Positions 53,514-62,268 are shown, counted from the stretch's first letter. The stretch is DNA of 64,000 nucleotides from Flavobacterium sandaracinum (GCF_004349135.1 NZ_SMFN01000001.1:1-64000), one strand, 5' to 3'. Numbers and translations are program-made. Notes: generated from the letters alone by a model not told the origin.

Positions 53514-53552
53514 AAAATGCCCCAAAAAGTTAGATACTATTTGGGGCATTTT
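53514..53552. terminator. Bidirectional terminator between cysM and rluD-like genes
   Basis: AAAATGCCCCAAA (53514-53526) and TTTGGGGCATTTT (53540-53552) are perfect 13-bp arms with a 13-nt loop, between convergent genes. Confidence 0.85.
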
Positions 53553-53557
53553 TTATT

Positions 53558-54601
53558 TTACTCTTCTTCGTCAGGGCCGTGCGATTTGGAATATCCTCTC
53601 CACTTCTCAATACAATCTTGTAAATCCTGTGGGAGTTCAGTATCAAAACGCATCATCTCACCGGTTGTAGGATGCACAAAACCTAATGTTTTGGCGTGTA
53701 AAGCCTGTCTTGGCAAAGCTTTGAAACAATTATCAATAAACTGTTTGTATTTTGTAAACGTAGTTCCTTTCAAAATCAAATGACCGCCATAACGCTCGTC
53801 ATTAAATAAAGGATGTCCTATATGTTTTAAATGGGCCCGAATTTGATGTGTTCTCCCCGTTTCCAACTGGCACGAAATCAATGTCACGTATCCAAAACGC
53901 TCCAATACTTTATAATGCGTCACGGCAGGTTTTCCAATTTCTGGATCAGCAAAAACGGCCATCTGCATACGATCTTTAAGGTGACGTGCTAAGTTTCCTT
54001 CAATTGTTCCTTGATCTTCAGTTACATTTCCCCAAACTAAAGCTACATATTCCCTCTCCGAAGTTTTTGCTTCAAATTGCTTAGCAAGATGTGTCATCGC
54101 CGCTTCGGTTTTGGCAATAACCAACAAGCCAGAAGTATCTTTATCGATTCGATGCACTAATCCGGGACGTTCGCTGCTGTTCATGGGCAAGTTATCAAAA
54201 TGATATGCCAATGCGTGAACTAACGTTCCAGTATAATTACCGTGACCGGGATGTACCACCATTCCTGGCAGTTTGTTTATCAACAATAATGTATCATCTT
54301 CATACACGATATCAAGCGGAATATTCTCTGGAATGATATGATTTTCATACGGAGGATGAGTGAGCATAACCCGAACCACATCATTCGCTTTTACCTTGTA
54401 ATTTGACTTTACCGTAGCATCATTTACAAAAATATTACCTTCTGTTGCGGCAGTTTGTATTTTATTCCGAGTCGCATTTTGAATAAGGCTCATCAAGTAT
54501 TTATCAATTCGCAACGACGCTTGGCCTTTGGGAACTTCAAACCTAAAATGTTCAAATAACTCGTCTTCTAAATCTATGGTATCTCTATTATTGTTCATCA
54601 A
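53558..54601 (-). CDS. RluA/RluD family ribosomal pseudouridine synthase
   Basis: 347 residues. An N-terminal S4 RNA-binding domain (SLRIDKYLMSLIQNATRNKI) is followed by the catalytic domain with the catalytic Asp in GLVHRIDKDTSGLLVIAKT; the C-terminal RTHQIRAHLKHIGHPLFND motif is present. The size and S4 domain match RluD, which modifies U1911/1915/1917 of 23S rRNA in E. coli. It overlaps the upstream PASTA gene by 14 bp and is probably cotranscribed. Confidence 0.9.
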   Translation of the reverse strand: MMNNNRDTIDLEDELFEHFRFEVPKGQASLRIDKYLMSLIQNATRNKIQTAATEGNIFVNDATVKSNYKVKANDVVRVMLTHPPYENHIIPENIPLDIVYEDDTLLLINKLPGMVVHPGHGNYTGTLVHALAYHFDNLPMNSSERPGLVHRIDKDTSGLLVIAKTEAAMTHLAKQFEAKTSEREYVALVWGNVTEDQGTIEGNLARHLKDRMQMAVFADPEIGKPAVTHYKVLERFGYVTLISCQLETGRTHQIRAHLKHIGHPLFNDERYGGHLILKGTTFTKYKQFIDNCFKALPRQALHAKTLGFVHPTTGEMMRFDTELPQDLQDCIEKWRGYSKSHGPDEEE

Positions 54602-55214
54602 CTGGTATTTCTTCTTCTATTGGTGCTGCAAGGGTATCGGCAGCATTTTCCTCTTCTTCGTAACTCATTTTTCCGTCTCCTAAAACCAAATCAATTTTGG
54701 ATGATTTCAAAACGCGGTCCCCTGCTTTCAGGTTTCTTCCTTTGAAACGCATTTCTAAAACCATATCTTTTCCTAGATTAGGAACATACGTTATTGTCCC
54801 TTCATCAAGTCCTAAAGCTTTCAAAGTTGGCACCGCTTCACGATATGTTTTATTCACTAAATCCGGAATTCGAACAGAGGAAAATCCAGACGTATTAATC
54901 TTTATATATATTTTTCTACCTACTTTTACTTTTGTTCCAGGCGTAGGATCTTGCTCTACCACACTAAATTGGGGAAAATCGCTTCTATAATCCACACTAT
55001 CCAAGAGCACGTAATCTAAATCTAATTCATCCAGTTTGGCTTCTACTTGCTCTTCGGTAAGCTTGCGCAAATCCGGTACCGAAATTTCGTGACCGTGATC
55101 TGTGGTAAAAGTCAACCAATGCATAAACAAATAGCCTAAAGCGGCAATAATAGCAAAAGCAATCAATACTTGTACAAGAAAGACACGGCTAGTAAGATAC
55201 TTACGTAAACTCAT
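54588..55214 (-). CDS. PASTA domain membrane protein
   Basis: 208 residues from the ATG at 55214 (MSLRKYLTSRVFLVQVLIAF). One membrane helix (about 10-32) is followed outside by PASTA repeats: ISVPDLRKLTEEQVEAKLDE, then RIPDLVNKTYREAVPTLKAL, with KVKVGRKIYIKIN between. An acidic tail rich in Glu/Ala ends the protein. PASTA domains bind peptidoglycan fragments. No kinase or transpeptidase domain is attached, as is usual for this Bacteroidota protein, which lies next to RluD and Ddl. Role unknown. Confidence 0.88.
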   Translation of the reverse strand: MSLRKYLTSRVFLVQVLIAFAIIAALGYLFMHWLTFTTDHGHEISVPDLRKLTEEQVEAKLDELDLDYVLLDSVDYRSDFPQFSVVEQDPTPGTKVKVGRKIYIKINTSGFSSVRIPDLVNKTYREAVPTLKALGLDEGTITYVPNLGKDMVLEMRFKGRNLKAGDRVLKSSKIDLVLGDGKMSYEEEENAADTLAAPIEEEIPVDEQ

Positions 55215-55298
55215 AAATTTATTTTTATTTGTAGCAAAGATAAAGCTATTTCGTTTCAAAAAAAATGATAATTTTGTTTAATGCTTTTAGGAGCTATT

Positions 55299-55372
55299 TC
55301 CCGCTATTCGTTACAATCTTTTTATCCGCCAAAAAGGCTGATAAAAAGGATTTTCACTGCTATCGGGGCTAG
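55299..55372 (+). repeat. Dispersed hairpin element, copy 2
   Basis: GCTATTCGTTACAATC and GGATTTTCACTGCTATC enclose the hairpin CTTTTTATCCGCC (55318-55330) with GGCTGATAAAAAG (55336-55348), one mismatch. Same flanks as copies 1 and 3, but a different stem sequence. It lies in the divergent region between the PASTA gene and ddl. Confidence 0.8.
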
Positions 55373-55431
55373 AATCTCGTGTCAAAAACACCTTATATTT
55401 ATTTGAACAACTACGAACAAAACGATACTAA

Positions 55432-56403
55432 ATGAAAAACATTGCCATCATCATGGGCGGATATTCCAGCGAATATAAAATCTCACTCATCAGCGGAAAC
55501 GTCGTATATCAATTCCTAGACAAAACGAAATACCACGGATTCCGAATCCATATTTTCAAAGAGAAATGGGTTTATGTTGATGCTAATGATGCCGAATTCC
55601 CCATCGATAAAAATGATTTTTCAGTAACTGTTGCAGATAAAAAAATTACTTTCGATTGTGTTTTCAATGCCATTCATGGAACACCTGGCGAAGATGGATT
55701 GATGCAGGCCTATTTCGAACTTTTAAATATACCGCAAACCTCTTGCGATTATTACCAAGCGGCTTTAACGTTCAACAAACGCGATTTATTATCCGTTTTA
55801 AAACCGTACGGAATCAAAACGGCCACTTCCTATTACTTAAACAAAGGCGATGCTATCAATACTGAAGAAATTGTCGCTAAAGTAGGCTTGCCATGTTTTG
55901 TAAAACCAAATAAAGCGGGTTCCAGTTTCGGAATTTCAAAAGTAAAAACGGCTGCCGAATTACCAATTGCGATAGAAATGGCCTACAAAGAAGACAACGA
56001 AATCATCATCGAAAGTTTTCTTGACGGCACTGAAGTTTCCGTCGGCGTTATTAATTACAAAGGAAAAGTAACTGTTTTACCAATCACCGAAATCGTTTCT
56101 GACAATGATTTCTTCGATTATGAAGCCAAATATTTAGGTAAATCACAAGAAATCACACCAGCGAGAATCTCAAACGAAATGACTCAAAAAGTGAGCGATA
56201 TAGCCAAACGTGCTTACGAAGTTCTCAAAATGAAAGGGTTCTCCCGTAGCGAATTTATTTTGGTAAACGGAGAACCACACATGTTAGAAATGAACACCAT
56301 TCCTGGATTAACTACTGAAAGTTTGATTCCACAACAAGCAAAAGCCGCTGGAATTTCACTGGAAGATTTATTTACTAATGCGATAGAATTGGCATTAACC
56401 TAA
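55432..56403 (+). CDS. ddl: D-alanine--D-alanine ligase
   Basis: 323 residues, ATP-grasp fold. The N-terminal IIMGGYSSEYKISLISG, the nucleotide-binding FVKPNKAGSSFGISK, and the metal-binding FILVNGEPHMLEMNTIPGLT are visible. It joins two D-Ala residues for peptidoglycan precursors. It is divergent from the PASTA and RluD genes, a common arrangement in Flavobacteriia; a hairpin element lies in the shared upstream region. Confidence 0.94.
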   Translation: MKNIAIIMGGYSSEYKISLISGNVVYQFLDKTKYHGFRIHIFKEKWVYVDANDAEFPIDKNDFSVTVADKKITFDCVFNAIHGTPGEDGLMQAYFELLNIPQTSCDYYQAALTFNKRDLLSVLKPYGIKTATSYYLNKGDAINTEEIVAKVGLPCFVKPNKAGSSFGISKVKTAAELPIAIEMAYKEDNEIIIESFLDGTEVSVGVINYKGKVTVLPITEIVSDNDFFDYEAKYLGKSQEITPARISNEMTQKVSDIAKRAYEVLKMKGFSRSEFILVNGEPHMLEMNTIPGLTTESLIPQQAKAAGISLEDLFTNAIELALT

Positions 56404-56445
56404 ATAACTGATTATTTCGTTAACTTTGTAAAAAACTAACTCATT

Positions 56446-56670
56446 ATGATTGATTATAAACAATATATCACAATAAATCCTGAAATACGTTTTGGTAAAC
56501 CAACCTTAATTGGTACACGAATCACAGTTTTTGATGTTTTAAATTGGTTGGCAAACGGAATGTCTACTAATGAAATTATTGAAGACTTTCCCGAACTTAA
56601 TGAAAACCAAATCAAAGCCTGTCTTTCTTATGCTGCCGATAGAGAACATAAAATTCAAATCGCATCGTGA
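56446..56670 (+). CDS. DUF433 antitoxin
   Basis: 74 residues starting MIDYKQYITINPEIRFGKPT, with LIGTRITVFDVLNWLANGMS and the HTH-like EIIEDFPELNENQIKACLSY: a standard DUF433 protein (Sso2411-like). These act as antitoxins to DUF5615 PIN-like toxins. Its stop overlaps the GTG start of the toxin gene by 3-4 bp. Transcription is from its own upstream region after ddl. Confidence 0.9.
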   Translation: MIDYKQYITINPEIRFGKPTLIGTRITVFDVLNWLANGMSTNEIIEDFPELNENQIKACLSYAADREHKIQIAS

Positions 56671-57008
56671 AATTATTATTTGACCAAAATATTTCTTTTA
56701 GAATTATCTCTAAAATTGAAGCCAATTTCCCTGAAGTAAAACAAGTAAAACAACTTGGAATTGAAAATTATTCAGATGTTAAAATATGGAAATTTGCGAA
56801 AGAAAATGAGTTTTCTATTGTAACTTTTGATGCAGATTTTTTTGATTTATCCAATCTAAAAGGACATCCCCCAAAAATAATTTAGTTGCGTTTCGGTAAT
56901 ACAAAAACCGATTTTCTGGCAGATATAATAAACTCTAGAAATTCAATTATCAATGATTTTATCAGTTCCGATGCGTATTTAGAAATCGCTTGTTTAGAAA
57001 TTAAATGA
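56667..57008 (+). pseudogene. DUF5615 PIN-like toxin with in-frame TAG
   Basis: From GTG 56667 the frame encodes MKLLFDQNISFRIISKIEAN and the acidic ...IVTFDADFFDLS typical of DUF5615/Mut7-C-like PIN nucleases, then stops at TAG 56883-56885 after GHPPKII. The same frame continues for 40 codons (LRFGNTKTDFLADIINSRNS...) to TGA at 57006-57008. In family members PPKII is followed by Trp and then LRxGN, so TAG replaces TGG by one base change. The protein made is 72 residues, about 40 short. It is probably inactivated, although the PIN acidic residues are upstream of the stop. Confidence 0.8.
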
Positions 57009-57093
57009 TTTTTTAAAAAGCTCCTAAGGAATTAAGTCGCTAAGACTGAAATTTTGTTCATACAAACATATCTTGTTTCTGATTTTACATAGT

Positions 57094-57127
57094 AACTTAG
57101 AACCTTCAAAAACTTAGAACCTTCAAA
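57094..57127 (+). repeat. 17-bp tandem duplication upstream of coaD
   Basis: AACTTAGAACCTTCAAA occurs twice back to back (57094-57110 and 57111-57127), ending 4 bp before the coaD ATG. AAGTCGCTAAGA-type sequence further upstream (around 57030) is similar. It probably belongs to degenerate CTTAGAAC-type repeats. Confidence 0.7.
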
Positions 57128-57131
57128 ATAA

Positions 57132-57587
57132 ATGAGAAAAGCCATATTCCCAGGATCGTTTGACCCAATCACATTAGGACATGAAGATATTATCAAAAGA
57201 AGCCTTCCACTATTTGATGAAATCGTAATTGCCATTGGAATCAATGCCGAAAAAAAATACATGTTTACCCTTGAGGAAAGAAAACGGTTTATTGAAGAAA
57301 CCTTCAAAAACCAACCAAAAGTAACAGTAATTACCTATGAAGGTTTGACTATCGATTTGTGCAAAAATATTAAAGCCGACTTTATACTGCGCGGATTGCG
57401 CAATCCAGCCGATTTTGAGTTCGAAAAAGCCATTGCTCACACCAACAGACGCTTGTCAAAAATTGAAACTGTGTTTTTATTGACCGCTGCAAAAACTTCT
57501 TATATCAGTTCCAGTATTGTGAGAGATGTAATTAGAAATCACGGACAATATGAAATGCTAGTTCCAGAAGCAGTACGCGTCAAATAA
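57132..57587 (+). CDS. coaD: Pantetheine-phosphate adenylyltransferase
   Basis: 151 residues. The nucleotidyltransferase motif GSFDPITLGHEDII and the C-terminal ISSSIVRDVIRNHG are present, with RGLRNPADFEFE in the middle: a complete CoaD. It transfers AMP from ATP to 4'-phosphopantetheine, the penultimate step of coenzyme A synthesis. The tandem duplication just upstream leaves little room for a ribosome binding site. A large palindrome follows the gene. Confidence 0.94.
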   Translation: MRKAIFPGSFDPITLGHEDIIKRSLPLFDEIVIAIGINAEKKYMFTLEERKRFIEETFKNQPKVTVITYEGLTIDLCKNIKADFILRGLRNPADFEFEKAIAHTNRRLSKIETVFLLTAAKTSYISSSIVRDVIRNHGQYEMLVPEAVRVK

Positions 57588-57603
57588 TTTAAAAGAGATT
57601 TTG

Positions 57604-57657
57604 TCAAGTTGAGCGCAGTCGAGACTAAAAGATAGGTCTCGACTGCGCTCGACTTGA
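57604..57657. repeat. 22-bp GC-rich palindrome (GAGCGCAGTCGAGAC type)
   Basis: Positions 57604-57625 (TCAAGTTGAGCGCAGTCGAG, then AC) face 57636-57657, the reverse complement with one mismatch, around a 10-nt loop. It is much richer in GC than its surroundings. It may terminate coaD, but the core word is typical of dispersed palindromes in Bacteroidota genomes. Confidence 0.8.
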
Positions 57658-57733
57658 TATATAAACGGTAACCATATTACTTGTGAAACGAAGCAAGAAG
57701 CCGTACTTTCACCAAAAATAAAAGCCTTTAAAT

Positions 57734-58312
57734 ATGAGTGTAGAAAGAGAATTAAATAAACGCAGTGGATCTAAGTGTGAACTTTGCGGTGCTACGGAAA
57801 ACCTAAAAGTATATGAAGTCCTTCCAACAAAAAAAGGTGGAATTGACGAAAGTATCTTGGCTTGCAGTACTTGTATTAACCAAATTGAAAACCCAGAGAC
57901 AGTAGATTTAAATCATTGGAGATGTCTAAATGACAGTATGTGGAATGAGAATGCAGCGGTGCAAGTTGTTGCTTGGAGAATGCTAAGTCGTTTGCGAGCT
58001 TCAGGATGGCCACAGGAATTATTAGACCAAATGTATTTAGACGAAGATACTTTGACGTGGGCTCAAGCAACCGGAGAAGGTGAAGAAGAGGAAAACAAAG
58101 TGATTCATAGAGATAGTAACGGAGTGATTCTTGAAATAGGAGATTCAGTGGTTTTAATCAAAGATTTGAAAGTTAAAGGTTCAAGCATGGTCGCTAAGCA
58201 AGGAACTGCAGTGCGTAACATCCGTTTAGATCACGAAAATGCGGAATACATAGAAGGAAAAGTAGATGGTCAAACTATTGTAATCATTACTGCTTATGTG
58301 AAGAAGTTGTAG
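57734..58312 (+). CDS. PhnA-family zinc-ribbon protein
   Basis: 192 residues. An N-terminal zinc ribbon (SKCELCGATENL, then LACSTCINQI) and a C-terminal PhnA domain (GDSVVLIKDLKVKGSSMVAK, ...GKVDGQTIVI) match the YjdM/PhnA family. The name comes from an alkylphosphonate locus, but the E. coli homologue is not a phosphonatase and the role is unclear. No phosphonate gene lies nearby. The middle (about 50-110) is longer than in E. coli YjdM. Confidence 0.85.
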   Translation: MSVERELNKRSGSKCELCGATENLKVYEVLPTKKGGIDESILACSTCINQIENPETVDLNHWRCLNDSMWNENAAVQVVAWRMLSRLRASGWPQELLDQMYLDEDTLTWAQATGEGEEEENKVIHRDSNGVILEIGDSVVLIKDLKVKGSSMVAKQGTAVRNIRLDHENAEYIEGKVDGQTIVIITAYVKKL

Positions 58313-58357
58313 TTTCTACTTTTAGCAACAATAAAAATGACTGATTAATTTTTTCGA

Positions 58358-59551
58358 TTAAGTAACTATTTTTCGACTAAAAGTATCAATTAAGTCTTTA
58401 CCATCCCAAACAGTGTTAAATTCCAGTGCATTACCCATTTTTACAATTCTATCACAACCTGCAACACCATTATCTATAATTGTCTTTTTTATTGCTTCGG
58501 CATCTAAACCAAAATAGGTAATGGTTTGCAGTTTTTTTGAGCAGACTGGTAAAATTTCTATTAAACTTTCAATATCTGTTTCAATAAAAAAACCATTTCC
58601 ACAGCAATAGTCAAAAATCTCTTGATCTATTTCAAGTAAATTTATCCTAGTTATCAATTCATTACTTGTAGCTATCTTTTGACACTCGTATTTTAACGCT
58701 ACCTCATAAAATTTTTCAAGTTTATCTATTGTTTGATTCGCTAAGATCTTATACTTTTCATTTACCAATTCTGTCAATTCTGACCAAAATTTTGCTTTAG
58801 CTTCGCTTTTATTTTCTCCTATCCAAAAAATAATTGATGGTGAAGAACATGCTTTTTGGTCGTTAAGATAAGTGTCATTATAAAAATATTGTGCCAAATA
58901 TTTTTTATTTTCATGGACTAAATAATTATCTGCGTTGATTATTGCAATTGAATTACGGTTATAAAAACCAACATCTATGCCATTTGGTTTTAGCTGAGAA
59001 GTTCTAATATTTTTTATGGTTTCATCACCTCCCCAAATTAATCTTCCATCCGCTAAAGAGGAAAAATAACCCGTAATTTCCGCATTATACTCATATTGAA
59101 CAATGCAAATTTTACTTCTAAAGCTAAAAAAATCGTTCTCTAAAAGTTGATTCATTATTTTCAACAATAACTGAACTTGCAAAAATGGTTTCGATGAAAT
59201 ACGAACTATATTATTATTTCCTGCCAATAAACCTATCGCCAAAGAATAAGCAAAATTCAAAGCTACGTTTGAGGGGGCAATGTGAAACAATAATCCTAAA
59301 CCCAAGGAAGAATCAAGATTGTTTTTACTGTTTTTAAACTTTAAAAGATGTTTTTTTCGACACCAAAAAGCAAAGGCAACTAGGTCTGAAAATTTCTTGC
59401 TTTCGGGTGTTTTAAGTATTGACATACTAAGTGCATCAAAAAACAAAAGGGTTTCTTCCGAAAAAGGCATAGAAACTCTTTGCTTATTCATGTTCTCTGT
59501 AATCGAAATTGATCCAGAAACAAATTGTATATTTTTATTAATTAAACTCAT
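58358..59551 (-). CDS. LuxC-like acyl-CoA/acyl-protein reductase
   Basis: 397 residues from the ATG at 59551, which overlaps the upstream LuxE-like gene by 14 bp; a longer frame to 59638 would run far into it. The family is LuxC (Pfam PF05893), NADPH-dependent reduction of an acyl-enzyme to an aldehyde. Visible are LLFHIAPSNVALNFAYSLAI near residues 88-107 and the candidate acyl-accepting Cys235 in NDQKACSSPSI. Last gene of the six-gene cluster. With LuxE it should reduce an activated acid to an aldehyde; no luciferase subunits are present in the window. Confidence 0.82.
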   Translation of the reverse strand: MSLINKNIQFVSGSISITENMNKQRVSMPFSEETLLFFDALSMSILKTPESKKFSDLVAFAFWCRKKHLLKFKNSKNNLDSSLGLGLLFHIAPSNVALNFAYSLAIGLLAGNNNIVRISSKPFLQVQLLLKIMNQLLENDFFSFRSKICIVQYEYNAEITGYFSSLADGRLIWGGDETIKNIRTSQLKPNGIDVGFYNRNSIAIINADNYLVHENKKYLAQYFYNDTYLNDQKACSSPSIIFWIGENKSEAKAKFWSELTELVNEKYKILANQTIDKLEKFYEVALKYECQKIATSNELITRINLLEIDQEIFDYCCGNGFFIETDIESLIEILPVCSKKLQTITYFGLDAEAIKKTIIDNGVAGCDRIVKMGNALEFNTVWDGKDLIDTFSRKIVT

Positions 59552-60614
59552 AAGTATCACTACATCCTCTATCATCAGATTTTTCAACCCTTCCAGTAAT
59601 ATTAAAATATTTCCCCTTTCTACCACATTTACAATCATCTATTCCAATTAGTTTCCCTAAATCTTCGGTTAGTAAACTATGGCCGCAATAAGATTGTGCC
59701 AATAAAGAAACTACTTGAACAATTCCTATTTCACCAATATTACATTCTGAAAAATCGGTTGCGTTTCGAATAATTATTTCACTAAATATACTACAGTGTA
59801 AATGGCCTTCACTGCATTCTAAGTATATAGAACCGGTTTGCTCTGCCATTCCATAATAATCATAAATATTTTTTAGTGATGTTTGCTTTTTTAGCGAAGA
59901 TTTAAACTCTGTGTTGCTTACTGCTTCGTCTTTTAATTTTTTCCAACCTCCGCCATGAATTAAAATACAATCACTTAAATCTAGCTTAATTCCCTGCATT
60001 ACTAACTGTTTATACAGGTATTTCCAAACAATAAAGGTAAATCCAAATAACATAATTTGCTTACCTCTGTGTTTTTCTAAAAATAAATTAACAGCACTTA
60101 GATCTAGCTTAAAATCATTGTCAAAAGCAAAACATTTATCGGTACCGAACAAAGAAAAACCTAAAATAGCCGCACTTCGGGCAGAAAAATTCAAACGATT
60201 TTTTATTGTTTCAGATGTATCTAATATTAGCATTGGATTGCGTGTTATTTGACAAAAATCAGATACTATTTTCAATAAAACTTTTTGTTGTAAGGCAGCG
60301 TTGTTTTTATCTAAATATATTTTTGAAACATTTTGTCCTGTAGTTCCGGATGATTTTAAAACTTTATAAACGTCTAAATCTAACATACTTTTAAGTTCGT
60401 ATTTTTTAAATAGTGATACCGGTAAAAATGGGATATCTTCCAAAATAGATATAGATAAATCATACGATTGTACATCAAGCATTTTCTTATAATCTAGACA
60501 ATTATCATAATGATGCTTTACTAATTGAGGTAGTAATTCCTTGTAAATAGCTCTTTTTCTTATGTTATCAAACGAAAAAGCGTCTTTATCTAACAAAAAA
60601 CTTAAGTCAAGCAT
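59538..60614 (-). CDS. LuxE-like acyl-protein synthetase
   Basis: 358 residues from the ATG at 60614 (MLDLSFLLDKDAFSFDN); a TTG at 60623 is an alternative. The Pfam family is LuxE (PF04443), AMP-forming ligases related to acyl-CoA synthetases. The phosphate loop is KSSGTTGQNVSKIYLDK, and YDYYGMAEQTGSIYLEC is the adenylate-region motif. In luminous bacteria LuxE activates a fatty acid and passes it to LuxC. It overlaps the AMP-ligase gene upstream by 8 bp and luxC-like downstream by 14 bp, so coupled translation is likely. The acid is unknown here. Confidence 0.82.
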   Translation of the reverse strand: MLDLSFLLDKDAFSFDNIRKRAIYKELLPQLVKHHYDNCLDYKKMLDVQSYDLSISILEDIPFLPVSLFKKYELKSMLDLDVYKVLKSSGTTGQNVSKIYLDKNNAALQQKVLLKIVSDFCQITRNPMLILDTSETIKNRLNFSARSAAILGFSLFGTDKCFAFDNDFKLDLSAVNLFLEKHRGKQIMLFGFTFIVWKYLYKQLVMQGIKLDLSDCILIHGGGWKKLKDEAVSNTEFKSSLKKQTSLKNIYDYYGMAEQTGSIYLECSEGHLHCSIFSEIIIRNATDFSECNIGEIGIVQVVSLLAQSYCGHSLLTEDLGKLIGIDDCKCGRKGKYFNITGRVEKSDDRGCSDTYEFN

Positions 60615-62016
60615 TATTAACAATTAAATTATTATACAATATTTTCCCCTGTAAACTTCTGGGTATTTTTTCTATTTCATGAAAAATAATTAGGTTAGGC
60701 GATAAATTTGTTTGATTGCAAACAAAATCCTTTACATCACCAAAATCGATACTGTTTTCAATAAAAACATGCATTTTTTCGTCTTTCGATATACATGCAC
60801 AATTCAATTCTGAAAATTTTGCTAGTATTAATTTTTCTATTTCATCTAAAGAAACTCTAACACCATGCAATTTGGCTATTCTATTTTTTCTGCCTTCAAA
60901 ATAGAACAAACCTTTTTCATCAAAAGATGCTAAGTCACCAGTATACAAAACACCTTTGTTTATATCTTTGGCTGCCAAATCTATACCATCTTCTGCAAAT
61001 CCTGGGCTAACGTTTTCACCAAAATACACTAACTCGCCTATTTGATTGGGAGTTGTTATTAAATTTCTCTCCTCATCGCGAATTTCAATTCTCCCACCAA
61101 GAATAGGAATACCAATACAAGATTCTTTTTCGTTTAGTATACTTGCCGGCAAATAGCTAATCCTTGTTGTGGCTTCAGTTTGTCCGTACATTATAAAAAA
61201 TTGTATTTCCTTTTTTAGGCATTTATCAGTAAATTGTTTTTTTAATTGTAACGGTAATCTTCCTCCAGCCTGAGTAAAAATTTTTAGAGAATCGTATTTT
61301 GAATCTGAAAAATCAATTTTATTGAAAAAATTATAGTGAAAAGGAACTCCATTCATTGTAGTAACTTTAAAAGTACTTACTAAATCCCAAAACTGTTTTG
61401 ATAATGCATTTTTAGCAGTAATAACCATTGAGGCACCTTGATATAAATGTGTGTGCAATACAGAAAGCCCATACCCGTATACAATTGGCAACGAAGTTAT
61501 TGACCTATGATTTTTATTTATTTTTAAATAATCAACTATAGAAATTGTATTTGATACTATGTTTTTATGTGTTAAGCGTATTAGTTTAGCATCTCCAGTT
61601 GAACCAGACGTAGAAATTAATAATGCTAATTCAGGATGTAATGGAAAAGGATTAGTATTCAACTTTAATAAAGAATAGTCTAACACTTCCGTTATTATTG
61701 AAAAATTTTCAAATAGAGAAATCCTATCAGTTGGAAGCCAGATATAAGAGGGTTGCCATTTTTCAATTTGAAAATAAACATTTTCTATAGTAGTCTCTCT
61801 ATCTAAAATGTAAGCAACATGACTGTTATTTAAGAAGCTTAAATAACCCAAAATTGAACCAACTGAATTATTAGAAAGACATAATATTAATGATCTATTA
61901 TCTATTTTTTCAGAAAGATCGCTTGTTATTTTATCCAACTCATAATAAGAAAGTTCGTTGCCTTTTTCATCTATTAATGCTGTACTACTTTTTTTGCTTT
62001 TAAAGTCCCAAATCAT
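60607..62016 (-). CDS. AMP-forming acyl/aminoacyl ligase
   Basis: 469 residues, ANL superfamily. P-loop A3 motif LISTSGSTGDAKLIRLTHKN (about 133-152), A5 YGQTEATTRISY, A7/A8 YTGDLASFDEKGLFYFEGRK then IAKLHGVRVSLDEIE, and the C-terminal catalytic Lys in RSLQGKILYNN. It is shorter than NRPS adenylation domains with carriers and is followed by a separate ACP gene, so it most likely loads its acid onto that ACP. The substrate code is not readable. It overlaps the ACP gene by 17 bp. Confidence 0.85.
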   Translation of the reverse strand: MIWDFKSKKSSTALIDEKGNELSYYELDKITSDLSEKIDNRSLILCLSNNSVGSILGYLSFLNNSHVAYILDRETTIENVYFQIEKWQPSYIWLPTDRISLFENFSIITEVLDYSLLKLNTNPFPLHPELALLISTSGSTGDAKLIRLTHKNIVSNTISIVDYLKINKNHRSITSLPIVYGYGLSVLHTHLYQGASMVITAKNALSKQFWDLVSTFKVTTMNGVPFHYNFFNKIDFSDSKYDSLKIFTQAGGRLPLQLKKQFTDKCLKKEIQFFIMYGQTEATTRISYLPASILNEKESCIGIPILGGRIEIRDEERNLITTPNQIGELVYFGENVSPGFAEDGIDLAAKDINKGVLYTGDLASFDEKGLFYFEGRKNRIAKLHGVRVSLDEIEKLILAKFSELNCACISKDEKMHVFIENSIDFGDVKDFVCNQTNLSPNLIIFHEIEKIPRSLQGKILYNNLIVNNA

Positions 62017-62236
62017 ATTTTTCTAAAATTTCTAACCCCTTATTAAAAGAACTCATATCGGTAACATCATCTAAATCAAAGGTGATATTAAATACTTCTT
62101 CAAGATTAGAGATTAAAAACAAATGCCCGATAGAATCCCACTCAGGGATAGATTGATAGGTTAATTCTTCAATATTTTCAATTTTAGTATCAAACGAATC
62201 TTCAAACGCTTTCGAATACTTTTCTAAAAAAGTCAT
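62000..62236 (-). CDS. Acyl carrier protein
   Basis: 78 residues. The phosphopantetheine site is Ser35 in EWDSIGHLF; the surrounding acidic helices (ISNLEEVFNITFDLDDV) are typical of carrier proteins. It is a dedicated carrier rather than the fatty-acid AcpP: the DSI replaces the usual DSL, and it is embedded between an AMP ligase and an acyltransferase. It begins 32 bp after the NeuD-like gene and overlaps the ligase gene. Confidence 0.9.
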   Translation of the reverse strand: MTFLEKYSKAFEDSFDTKIENIEELTYQSIPEWDSIGHLFLISNLEEVFNITFDLDDVTDMSSFNKGLEILEKYDLGL

Positions 62237-62268
62237 AATTGATTATTTTAAAATTATTAATTTGAGTC

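Noticed and set aside
53511..53783. 90-codon plus-strand frame
   Set aside because: It runs over the cysM/rluD terminator and is antisense to the pseudouridine synthase.
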